A stretch of DNA of 64,000 nucleotides from an uncultured bacterium. Lineage in GTDB: Bacteria > Patescibacteriota > Saccharimonadia > Saccharimonadales > Saccharimonadaceae. The first letter of the stretch is position 1. Each line of letters starts with the position of its first letter. The DNA lies in assembly GCA_902761145.1 (NCBI GenBank), contig CACWJA010000002.1, positions 124,001 to 188,000 on the forward strand, given 5' to 3'. The translations under genes and the position numbers were made by a program. Below are positions 16,708 to 24,772 of this stretch, one piece after another. The notes below the pieces were generated by a model. That model did not search any database. It was not told the origin of the DNA and saw only the letters and a list, made by a program, of their open reading frames with translations.

Positions 16708-18260
16708 TTTTGTGCTCCTTTTACATTATTATTAACTTGGGTGGCAGAAATGGGTGGGGCCGTAGGGGCTCGGGGCTGCACTATAGGGCGCTGAGGTTGA
16801 GGCGGCACTGGAGGACGAGTGGACGGGATCGGTGGTTGTGGCCCAGCGGGGGGAGCTGGTGCGGATTGAGGTCTAGCTGATGCGAATGGTAACGGCTGTG
16901 GGTTGTTATGATGGGTTGAAACCGGGCGAGGACTAGCGGGTGGAGCCGGAGTTGGCCGATGATCTGCAGGTGGAAGCGTTGTCGGCTGAGGGTTGGCAGG
17001 CGGAATAGGCGCGGGCTGAGGTGGGAAAGGAGGCTGTGGTGATAGCGGAGAATGCGAGAATAATGGCTGCTCTAAGGATTGAGCCTGGGCTAGATTTTGC
17101 TCGGCTATCATGCGCTTATTGTATTCATCTTCGGACAGGCGCGGCAAAGATACATAAAAGGTGGAGCCTTCACCAAATGACGATTCCGCCCAAACTTTAC
17201 CGCCCATGGCTTCAGCACGCTGCTTTACTAGATAAAGACCAAGACCGGTGCCACCAATAGAGCGAGTGTCCGAGTTGTCGGCACGATAAAATTTTTGAAA
17301 AATATGAGCCAGGTCTTCCGCAGAAATACCAATACCCGTGTCGGTCACGTTAATAAGTGCCTTATCGCCATCGCCACGCACGTTAACGTAGATAGAACCA
17401 CCAGCGGGCGTGTATTTGATGGCGTTGTCGATAAGGTTGTTGAGTATTTCGCGCATAAAATTAACGTCAACGTAGCTATAGACGGCTTGATTGATACGAA
17501 GACCGCCGCCAGTGCCATGGCTATTGGCGCCAAAAGTGAGCTTAAGCTTGGAAGCTTTGATTTGTGAAGAGTAATCCTCTACGACACTACCAACAAAGGC
17601 GATCATGTCTATTGGCCTAAAATGAGGTCGGATTTTGCCGTCGTCCAGCCTAGTGATATCTAGTAGATTACGGAATAGTTTGCCCAGATGCTGGGATGCA
17701 GCATGCGCAGCAACGAGATAATTGCGAGCGCGGTCATCTATGGTGGCCGTCTGAGGGTTAAGCGCAAGAGAAATATAGCCATCGATAGTAGCCACCGGGG
17801 TGCGCATCTCGTGAGAGGCTGTAGAGATAAACTCTGTCTGCTCGCCTTCTTCGGCCAACTCCTTAGTGATGTCGCGCATCGTGATAATGCGACTTTGGCT
17901 TTTGTCGTCTACTGGTAGCACCGTTATAGCTACAGGTAGACGCTTGCCGGACTGACTATCAATAAGACAGGCCTGATAACGCTCTAATGCTTGGCCAGAA
18001 CGAATAGCCTGAGCGATAGGATTCTCGATGTCGGGAATCTCTCGGCCTTCTTTAGACTCTATTTTAATAATCAATCCATAATCTAGGCCGGTAGCGTGGT
18101 CAGCAGAACCGCATCCAGTCATGCGCACGGCGGCAGGATTAATAAAAACAATGGCACCGGATGAATCTGTGATAATGACACCATCATGTATGGCGTGCAA
18201 GACCATTTCCGCCTGGCTATCGGTGGATTTGGGTGAGTTGTCGCGCTTGAATATACTCAT
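16704..18260 (-). CDS. Soluble PAS-domain sensor histidine kinase
   Basis: A PAS domain (about residues 18-135) precedes a HisKA dimerisation helix with phospho-His H150 in TASHEMRTPVATI. The HATPase domain has the N-box NLIDNAIKYTPAGG, G1 box DTGIGIS, F box FQKFYRADN and G2 box GGTGLGLYLVKQ. The last roughly 120 residues are extremely Pro/Gln-rich, a disordered tail unusual for the family. No transmembrane segment is visible, so the signal is cytosolic. It phosphorylates the receiver encoded immediately downstream. Confidence 0.92.
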   Translation of the reverse strand: MSIFKRDNSPKSTDSQAEMVLHAIHDGVIITDSSGAIVFINPAAVRMTGCGSADHATGLDYGLIIKIESKEGREIPDIENPIAQAIRSGQALERYQACLIDSQSGKRLPVAITVLPVDDKSQSRIITMRDITKELAEEGEQTEFISTASHEMRTPVATIDGYISLALNPQTATIDDRARNYLVAAHAASQHLGKLFRNLLDITRLDDGKIRPHFRPIDMIAFVGSVVEDYSSQIKASKLKLTFGANSHGTGGGLRINQAVYSYVDVNFMREILNNLIDNAIKYTPAGGSIYVNVRGDGDKALINVTDTGIGISAEDLAHIFQKFYRADNSDTRSIGGTGLGLYLVKQRAEAMGGKVWAESSFGEGSTFYVSLPRLSEDEYNKRMIAEQNLAQAQSLEQPLFSHSPLSPQPPFPPQPAPIPPANPQPTTLPPADHRPTPAPPASPRPVSTHHNNPQPLPFASARPQSAPAPPAGPQPPIPSTRPPVPPQPQRPIVQPRAPTAPPISATQVNNNVKGAQK

Positions 18261-18308
18261 CTAGATATATTTTAACACAAGCGAGTAAAAATGTGTTATT
18301 ATTTTTAT

Positions 18309-20024
18309 ATGAACAAGGATGTGATATATATAGAACCTGAAGATGATATCACTGATATCATCACTAAAATAGAAAATTCCAAGGAAAAGATTATAGCACT
18401 GGTTCCACCTAAAAAAGCTGGTGTTTTTCGTAGTGCCGTTAATATTAAACTAATGTCAAAGGCAAGCAAGGCAGCCGAAAAGACCGTAGTGCTTGTAACT
18501 GTAGATCCATCCATTGTAAAACTAGCCGCGGCCGTACGCATACCAGTGACAAAAAATTTGCAAACTGCGCCGGTAATACCTACCGTTGACACAGAGATCG
18601 AGGAGACTATGCAGGAAGAAATTATCGATGATCCAGATGAGGCTATAGAAGAGGAGATCAAGAAAACCACAGAGGCTGATGAGCACAAAAAGTCCGATGA
18701 CGAGAGACAAGACAAAGAAGAAGATGACGACGATCTTCCAGTAAAAGCTAAAGGTAAAAAAGAGAAAAAATCCAATAAAGGCGCCACTGATGCTGCTGAT
18801 AAATCTGGCAACCCAGTTATTAATTGGATAAAAGCCCACAAGAAAACTACGATATTTGGGTGTATAGGCGTGATAGCGTTGACAGTCGCACTCGTATGGG
18901 CCTTTACGATAGCTCCTGCTGTGGATATAGCAGTAGGTATTAGCACAGAGCCAAATAATTTCGCTGAGATGATAACATTTACCACTAATATGGCAGAAGA
19001 AAATGTAGGGGAAGGTAAATTCTTCTTAGAAGAAAAGAAGCTTGAGTCTGTAGCAGAGGTAAATTTTGAGGCTACAGGACAGAAAAATAATGGCGAAAAG
19101 GCAACTGGTGAAGTAATTGTCTACTCATTCTTTAAGAAAGAGGGGACTATCGCTATAAATGCCGGTTCTACTTTTACTATTAACGGGCTTTCATACACTT
19201 CCAATAAAGACGCTGCTCTCACATGGAATGGCGAGGACTTTAAGAACTGTGACAACAAGAACAATGCCACCCAGATAACTAATTCTGGCTGTCAGGTATC
19301 TACCAGTGTGACTGTAACCGCGACAAGTGCCGGCACGAAATACAATATCGCACCGTCGAATTCTGGATGGAGTACTACCGCTAATGTAAGCGTTTATTCC
19401 GATAAGTCCATGAGCGGTGGTACAGACGACATTATCAAGGTAGTAGAACAAGCAGATATTGAAAAGGCCAAAAATGAGCTGAAGTCCGCAAATGGAGACG
19501 AGAATAAGGCTAAATTAATCTCCAGTATAGATGGCGAAGCTTTGGTCTTAGAAAATAGCTTTGATCAAGAGACTTCCGCCGCAGTAGCCACTCCAGCGGC
19601 CGGAGAAGAAGTAAAAGATGGGGTAACACCTACCCTAAAGGCTACCACTACTGCTGTTGTGTATGCGGTAGACAAGTCTAAGCTTCAGGAGTATATTACA
19701 GAAAAAGCCAAATTAGAAGACGATCAAAAAGTCTACGAAGTTAAGGACCCTTATATCGAGAATTTTGTCAAAGGCGATACAGGATATGCAGGCAAACTAA
19801 AGGCTGTATATGCAGTGGGGCCGAAAGTAACCGATAATGATGTGCTAGAAATGGTAAAAGGTAAGGGTATTGGTGATGCCAGGCATGACTTAAGTAGTAT
19901 TAACGGCGTTACTTCTGTAACTATAACCCCGTCATACCCATGGGTGAGTGCAATACCAAGCGATACAAATAAAATAACCATAAAAATGGAAGTGAAAAAT
20001 AATAGTGATAAAGAAGGTAAGTAG
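18309..20024 (+). CDS. Membrane-anchored protein with a baseplate-J-like extracellular region (571 aa)
   Basis: Start ATG 18309 is chosen because TATTAT at 18297-18302 ends 6 nt before it (leaderless). The first 95 residues form a small alpha/beta domain (IIALVPPKKAGVF). A long acidic/basic linker (about 100-180) and one transmembrane helix (TTIFGCIGVIALTVALVWAFTIA, about 185-207) follow. The C-terminal roughly 370 residues are predicted outside; blocks such as KNNGEKATGEVIVY and GTKYNIAPSNSGW resemble CPR proteins annotated baseplate-J-like. Function unknown; an attachment or secretion-surface role is inference. It is upstream of ruvX-mltG. Confidence 0.7.
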   Translation: MNKDVIYIEPEDDITDIITKIENSKEKIIALVPPKKAGVFRSAVNIKLMSKASKAAEKTVVLVTVDPSIVKLAAAVRIPVTKNLQTAPVIPTVDTEIEETMQEEIIDDPDEAIEEEIKKTTEADEHKKSDDERQDKEEDDDDLPVKAKGKKEKKSNKGATDAADKSGNPVINWIKAHKKTTIFGCIGVIALTVALVWAFTIAPAVDIAVGISTEPNNFAEMITFTTNMAEENVGEGKFFLEEKKLESVAEVNFEATGQKNNGEKATGEVIVYSFFKKEGTIAINAGSTFTINGLSYTSNKDAALTWNGEDFKNCDNKNNATQITNSGCQVSTSVTVTATSAGTKYNIAPSNSGWSTTANVSVYSDKSMSGGTDDIIKVVEQADIEKAKNELKSANGDENKAKLISSIDGEALVLENSFDQETSAAVATPAAGEEVKDGVTPTLKATTTAVVYAVDKSKLQEYITEKAKLEDDQKVYEVKDPYIENFVKGDTGYAGKLKAVYAVGPKVTDNDVLEMVKGKGIGDARHDLSSINGVTSVTITPSYPWVSAIPSDTNKITIKMEVKNNSDKEGK

Positions 20025-20057
20025 CGCAGGCTATCTAGTGGTTGGAGGTAACACGAG

Positions 20058-21503
20058 ATGAAGATAATAGCGCTGGATGTGGGCGAAAAGCGCATCGGTG
20101 TAGCCCGTGCAGATTCAGCCACTCGTATAGCGGTACCTGTAGGGTATGTAGGAGTGGACGGTTCAGAGTGGCAGGAAATTATAAAAATCGCACGACTAAA
20201 TAACACAAACTTCTTCGTGCTGGGATTACCACGAAGTAATGAGGGCAAAGAGACTGCACAATCTATGTACGTGAGGCAATTTGCAAAGAAATTATCAGAG
20301 AAAATACCGGGGATTAGAGTACGTTTCCAGGATGAATCTCTTACTTCTGTAATAGCTGAGGAGCGATTGAGGGCGCGTAAGAAACACTACGAAAGGGGCG
20401 AAATAGATGCCGAAGCAGCAAGTATTATATTGCAAGATTTCCTTGAGGGCCTTAGAGCAGAACAAGCCTTTAATGATACGCTTACGGACGTGCGTCCAAA
20501 GCCCAGTGATGGCTCTAGGGTTGCTAGGGTTGCTACTGGGGTAAAAACTGCAGTATCAGAAGCAAAAGACAGTGCAACAAATATTACCAAAAAGGAGGCG
20601 GACAGAGTGAAGCTAAATGCCAAGAAAGCAAAACACAAGATGAAGACAGCTACAAAATGGATTACGGGAATAGTAATAATGGTCATCCTGGCCTTGGCGG
20701 CTACCGGGATAGCACTTTTTATTAGAGATCAACGATATAAAGAGTACGGGGAATACTTTGCTAGGCAAGAGGCTCAGATAAATGAAAATTCTGTATTTAG
20801 TTTCCATATCAGTCCTGGTGAAACTATATTTGATATAAAGAAGAAGCTTGTGGCCCTAGGATATACTGAGGAGGAGGTAGAGGATGCATTCTCGGCAAAT
20901 TATGATTTTGATTTTTTGAAAGAGCGGCCGGCCGGCGCGACCTTGGAAGGATATTTGTACGGCGAGACCTATGAGTTCTATAAAGACTCTTCGGTGAAGG
21001 ACATCATAAAAAAATATCTGAGCGGAATGGGGGAGATAATTATCTCTAATAACCTAGAGGAGAAATATACTGACAGAGGATTATCACTACATGAAGGTAT
21101 CACTCTTGCTTCCGTAGTGCAAAAGGAAGCCAAGGCGCCAGACCAACCAACTGTAGCGCAGGTATTTTTGACTCGACTTGATAACGGAATAATGCTAGGA
21201 AGTGATGTAACTGTATCTTATGCATTGGATGTAGTAGACCCCGATAGATCCGAATATGTAGATAATCAGGCCGCACTTACCCTTGATTCGTGCTATAACA
21301 CACGCCTTTACGCTGGGTTGCCTTGTGGGCCTATCTCTAATCCTGGACTATCAGCTTTACTTGCTGTAGCGGAGCCTTCTGATTCTTCTTATCTTTACTT
21401 CTTGACAGGAGACGACGGAATGATGTATTATAGTTACACGGAGGAAGAACATGTTCAGAATATTTATGAGCATTGTCAAACCCTCTGTGATGTATCATTA
21501 TGA
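20058..21503 (+). CDS. RuvX (YqgF) - MltG (YceG) fusion protein
   Basis: Residues 1-132 are a full RuvX/YqgF domain of RNase H fold: Asp in IIALDVGEKRIGVA, FFVLGLPRSNEG, RFQDESLTS and the C-terminal DAEAASIILQDFL. In other bacteria this acts in 16S rRNA end processing. A basic linker and a transmembrane helix (about 200-220) lead to an MltG domain. Its catalytic Glu is in LASVVQKEAKAPDQPTVAQVFLNR-like sequence, and NTRLYAGLPCGPISNPG is also present. MltG is an inner-membrane endolytic transglycosylase that ends glycan strands. The RuvX part would be cytosolic and MltG outside. It overlaps the LysM-CHAP gene by 4 nt. Confidence 0.92.
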   Translation: MKIIALDVGEKRIGVARADSATRIAVPVGYVGVDGSEWQEIIKIARLNNTNFFVLGLPRSNEGKETAQSMYVRQFAKKLSEKIPGIRVRFQDESLTSVIAEERLRARKKHYERGEIDAEAASIILQDFLEGLRAEQAFNDTLTDVRPKPSDGSRVARVATGVKTAVSEAKDSATNITKKEADRVKLNAKKAKHKMKTATKWITGIVIMVILALAATGIALFIRDQRYKEYGEYFARQEAQINENSVFSFHISPGETIFDIKKKLVALGYTEEEVEDAFSANYDFDFLKERPAGATLEGYLYGETYEFYKDSSVKDIIKKYLSGMGEIIISNNLEEKYTDRGLSLHEGITLASVVQKEAKAPDQPTVAQVFLTRLDNGIMLGSDVTVSYALDVVDPDRSEYVDNQAALTLDSCYNTRLYAGLPCGPISNPGLSALLAVAEPSDSSYLYFLTGDDGMMYYSYTEEEHVQNIYEHCQTLCDVSL

Positions 21504-22585
21504 TAAAGAAATTCGATTTTAAACGTTATAAGAGCATAATTCCTTATGTTGCGGTGGGAATTATTACACTAGCATTAGTTTCTATAGGTTCTATAGATAA
21601 ACATAGTTCTGAAGTAAGCCTTAGTCTGGATACTTTTGCGGCCAATGATTACAATGTATCAACAGACCAGCTTACTGAACTTTATATGGTGGCAGATCTT
21701 TCTGATACACTAGGGTTGGCCAGTGCACCCGATGTAGCTTCCAATTACATCATTACTAATACTATGTATGACTCCGGACAGACTGCTACAGGCAAGCTTG
21801 AGAAGCCCAACATTACAGATATAGCAGTGTCGAGAGGCGTGATAGAGTACACCGTTGAAGAGGGTGAAAGCATGGATACCATTGCAGCTAAGTATGGCAT
21901 AACAACTGATGATATTAGGTGGAGTAACAATCTCAAGGACACCGATGTGAGCCCAGGTACGGTACTATATATTCCTAGTACGTCTGGAATAGTCTATACA
22001 GTAAAAGCTGACGATACAGTGGAATCTATCGCCGAAAAATATGGTTCGAGCGCCGCAGAGATTATCGCATTGAATGACCTTGAGGTATCCGGTGTTTCCG
22101 AGGGAATGCGAATAGTAGTAAAGGATGGTTCACTACCAGAAACAGAACGCCCAGAATACGAACCACCTCGGCCAGTAGTGCAACAGCAACCCACTACTAC
22201 TTACACTTATACTTATCTTGGTAATAGTTCTGTAAGGCAGAATATAGAGGTGGTAGGGTACTTCTATAACCTAGGTGGCACCTATGGAGCTGGGCAATGT
22301 ACTCAGTGGGCATGGTACAAGCGCCAGGATTTACCAAATCAGTTAGGTAATGCTAACGCGTGGGCGCGTAGCGCGGCAGCATTAGGATATCGAGTAGATA
22401 ATGTACCTTCAGCAGGTGCCGTTATCCAGACTTCCGCCGGATGGTACGGACACGTAGGCTATGTGGAGTCAGTAAATCCAGACGGATCTATAGTAGTTAC
22501 AGAAATGAACTATGGCGTGCCATATCGAGTAATAAAATCTACTATACCTGCTAGCGCGGTGGGCGGCTTCAATTACATCCATTAG
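21500..22585 (+). CDS. Secreted LysM-LysM-CHAP peptidoglycan hydrolase
   Basis: An N-terminal hydrophobic segment (IIPYVAVGIITLALVSIG) serves as signal or anchor. Two LysM repeats follow (IEYTVEEGESMDTIAAKYGI and VYTVKADDTVESIAEKYGS), then a Pro/Gln linker. The C-terminal CHAP domain has catalytic Cys in GAGQCTQWAW, His in GWYGHVGYVE, and Asn/Glu in VTEMNYG. LysM binds glycan and CHAP cleaves peptide stems. Translationally coupled to ruvX-mltG by an ATGA overlap, pairing a glycan cutter with a peptide cutter. At 361 residues the domains are complete. Confidence 0.92.
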   Translation: MIKKFDFKRYKSIIPYVAVGIITLALVSIGSIDKHSSEVSLSLDTFAANDYNVSTDQLTELYMVADLSDTLGLASAPDVASNYIITNTMYDSGQTATGKLEKPNITDIAVSRGVIEYTVEEGESMDTIAAKYGITTDDIRWSNNLKDTDVSPGTVLYIPSTSGIVYTVKADDTVESIAEKYGSSAAEIIALNDLEVSGVSEGMRIVVKDGSLPETERPEYEPPRPVVQQQPTTTYTYTYLGNSSVRQNIEVVGYFYNLGGTYGAGQCTQWAWYKRQDLPNQLGNANAWARSAAALGYRVDNVPSAGAVIQTSAGWYGHVGYVESVNPDGSIVVTEMNYGVPYRVIKSTIPASAVGGFNYIH

Positions 22586-22595
22586 TGGCTGCCGG

Positions 22596-23636
22596 TTAAT
22601 TGAGCGCCCATTGATTGGCGCCTAAGGAACGAATCTGCCCTTTGATCTCGAGTAGTGTTACTGCTTGATTAAAATCAGACACACTGAGGCTAAGTGCGCT
22701 CATAATATCTTCGCCAGCGCGCATACCTTCTGAGAGAGCACATAGTATGGCAGTTTCAATATCCGTATCGCCAAATAGTAACATTTGCCCGGGTTTTTTA
22801 TGTTTTTTCATATATGCTTCCGGGAAGAGAACTCGCAGCAGATCGCTGATGTCAGTATATGGGTTAGCGCCTTGACGGATCAGTTTATTGCATCCTTGAG
22901 AATACGGATTCGTGATGTTGCCCGGCACAGCAAAAACTTCTTTACCTTGATCAAGCGCATGTGCGGCTGTATTAAGCGAGCCAGACTTTTCCGCCGCTTC
23001 TACTACCACCACTATATCGGCAAGCCCAGACACCAAGCGATTGCGATGTAAGAATGCGCCTTTGGGGTCCTGTCGGCGTTCGCCCGTGAGCTTATCTATA
23101 AACTCGCCCGGTGCAAGCGGGACCTTAATGGATGTGCCCCTGGGTGCATATTCGCTAATAATAGCGCCGCTTTTTTCTAATATATTACGGGCAAGTGGCT
23201 TATGTTGGGCCGGATATATTTGATCTATAGGCGTGCCGAGAACCGCAATTGTGATACCGCCAGCATCTAGACATGCCTGATGCGCGATACTGTCTATGCC
23301 AAAGGCTAGTCCTGACACTATTATTACGCCTTTTTTAGCAAGCTCGTAGGCCATCTTGTACGCGACTTCTTCGCCGTAGCGGGTATTATGTCTTGATCCT
23401 ACTATAGCTACAGTTTTGGGACGAAGTGTTCGGGAATTTTGACTTGACACAATATTTGTATCATTTCGTGACTCAACTTTAGTTTCACTCGTTTCTGACA
23501 TATTTTCCGGCATTTTACCATAGAAATACAATATTTTAGGCTTAAGCGCAATAGTACTTAACACCTCTGTAAAATCGCTTTCTTGGGGTGAGATTTGATT
23601 GATTTTTTGAAAAAAGTGTGAAAAAAGTGTTGACAT
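22596..23636 (-). CDS. dprA: DNA-processing protein DprA
   Basis: Loads RecA on incoming single-stranded DNA during natural transformation. The Rossmann-like core starts near residue 72 (KTVAIVGSRHNTRYG) and includes IIVSGLAFGIDSIAHQACL, TIAVLGTPIDQIYP, FLHRNRLVSGLADIVVVVEA and GSLNTAAHALDQGKEVFAVPGN. The C-terminus fits the small winged-helix domain (LCALSEGMRAGEDIMSALS). A roughly 15-residue insertion (VPLAPGEFIDKLTGER) sits before FLHRN. The start codon overlaps the -35 box of a divergent RNA promoter at 23630-23635, so the two may interfere. Confidence 0.92.
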   Translation of the reverse strand: MSTLFSHFFQKINQISPQESDFTEVLSTIALKPKILYFYGKMPENMSETSETKVESRNDTNIVSSQNSRTLRPKTVAIVGSRHNTRYGEEVAYKMAYELAKKGVIIVSGLAFGIDSIAHQACLDAGGITIAVLGTPIDQIYPAQHKPLARNILEKSGAIISEYAPRGTSIKVPLAPGEFIDKLTGERRQDPKGAFLHRNRLVSGLADIVVVVEAAEKSGSLNTAAHALDQGKEVFAVPGNITNPYSQGCNKLIRQGANPYTDISDLLRVLFPEAYMKKHKKPGQMLLFGDTDIETAILCALSEGMRAGEDIMSALSLSVSDFNQAVTLLEIKGQIRSLGANQWALN

Positions 23637-23658
23637 ATTTGCTCCCGTGTGCTATAAT
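23630..23658 (+). promoter_or_regulatory. Promoter of the 23.7-kb RNA, overlapping the dprA start codon
   Basis: TTGACA 23630-23635, 17-nt spacer, extended -10 TGCTATAAT ending 23658. The ATG of dprA (minus, 23634-23636) lies inside the -35 box. Confidence 0.85.
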
Positions 23659-23664
23659 GAGTTC

Positions 23665-23977
23665 AGTTGGGGCACAAAAACGTGCACCACACCGCACCTA
23701 AATAAATTATAATTTCGGTTGTACTACCTAGTAGTATAACAGAAGTTGCGTGCTTTTGAAACCCTTTCGGATTTAAAATTTCTTCATGGTTTTAAATTTA
23801 TTAAGTATTACCTCCACTTAGAGAGGGCCACTTCGAAAGCATAGCAATCCCTCTAACCGGCGGGCCCCAATTTTGTGTGAGGTGGGTCGCGCTTCCGGGG
23901 TTCACCCGGTATAGTAGTGAAGTGTTAGAGGGCCAAAATACCCTCAGGTGATGCCCACCCTTACCTGAGGGTTTTTT
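23665..23977 (+). ncRNA. Structured non-coding RNA of about 310 nt, class not identified
   Basis: A consensus promoter leads into a gene-free stretch that ends in a textbook terminator (CCCTCAGGT / ACCTGAGGG then TTTTTT). Hairpins visible: GCAC-AAAAAC-GTGC, GTTGTACTAC-CTA-GTAGTATAAC, TTTAAAA/TTTTAAA and CCGGG-GTTCA-CCCGG. Longer pairings are 5' TTGGGGC with GCCCCAA near 23866, and CCCTCTAAC with GTTAGAGGG. No open frame of note. Length would suit RNase P RNA, tmRNA or a large SRP RNA, but I do not find the conserved core motifs of any of them. It is probably an independent RNA gene, because the next gene has its own promoter. Confidence 0.7.
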
Positions 23978-23998
23978 GATTATGCTATAATGATTTAT

Positions 23999-24625
23999 AT
24001 GAATGACGTTAATTCTTATGAAGCCAACAGCAACGACGACTCCGTCGAGCAGCCGCCTAGGATCCACGTAGAGAATGTCATGCAACAGGAACTTGTAGTT
24101 AATGATGAGAATAATAAAGCCAATACGACAACTTCTGTTATTAAAAAAATCCTAAAATATGTATTTGTTGTGGCAGTTTATGGCGCAGCTATCGCCTCGA
24201 CGCCTTTGGCTATTTTCTCCATAATGTATGGCCTCCAAGAGGGCAATGACTCGCGAGTTTTTACTATGATAGCAGCAGTGGCAATATGCCTTACGGTGAT
24301 ATTGGTAAACTTAGCCATCAAAAATTCCCAACAACTATCACAATATATTGAGCAGAGACTAAACTCACTCCTATTGATACATAGTGTTGTTTGTTTTATA
24401 TCATTAGCAATAGCGTCATTGACACTTACCAGTACTATAATGATGATTATTCAAATAAATACAGGGTGCGAAGGGTCTAGTTGTGCTGCAGGGCTGATTG
24501 TGCCCGCCATCGCATCGACTCCAATACTACCTTTTGCTGTGCTGTCAATTTTTTCGGCTATAAAAATGTCCAAAATAAACAGACAGATAGCACATCAAAT
24601 GCAAGTTGATACTGGGCAAGGATAG
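23999..24625 (+). CDS. Four-helix membrane protein of unknown function (208 aa)
   Basis: Start ATG 23999 is preferred: TATAAT 23986-23991 ends 7 nt before it, and the earlier ATG at 23990 overlaps the -10 box. The N-terminal roughly 45 residues are soluble (SNDDSVEQPPRIHVENVMQQ). Four hydrophobic spans follow (VFVVAVYGAAIASTPLAIF, FTMIAAVAICLTVILVNLAI, VVCFISLAIASLTLTSTI, GLIVPAIASTPILPFAVLSI). Two Cys (GCEGSSCAAG) lie in the loop before the last span. No family is recognised. It lies between the structured RNA and topA and appears monocistronic. Confidence 0.75.
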   Translation: MNDVNSYEANSNDDSVEQPPRIHVENVMQQELVVNDENNKANTTTSVIKKILKYVFVVAVYGAAIASTPLAIFSIMYGLQEGNDSRVFTMIAAVAICLTVILVNLAIKNSQQLSQYIEQRLNSLLLIHSVVCFISLAIASLTLTSTIMMIIQINTGCEGSSCAAGLIVPAIASTPILPFAVLSIFSAIKMSKINRQIAHQMQVDTGQG

Positions 24626-24772
24626 CTGGCTAATAAAGTAATGATATTAAGCCTCAGATGACAGTCATCTTTTGCCTGAAGGTATCCTAGTATTATTTAT
24701 TATCCTCATTTTATAAGCAAGCCCAAAATTCGCAAAGTGTTTATACTTGCATGCTATGGTATTATAGTATAT

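Noticed and set aside
23868-23910. T-box riboswitch, from GAGGTGGGTCGCGC resembling the T-box sequence
   Set aside because: The match to the consensus is loose, the terminator does not overlap it as required, and the next gene is neither a synthetase nor a transporter and has its own promoter.
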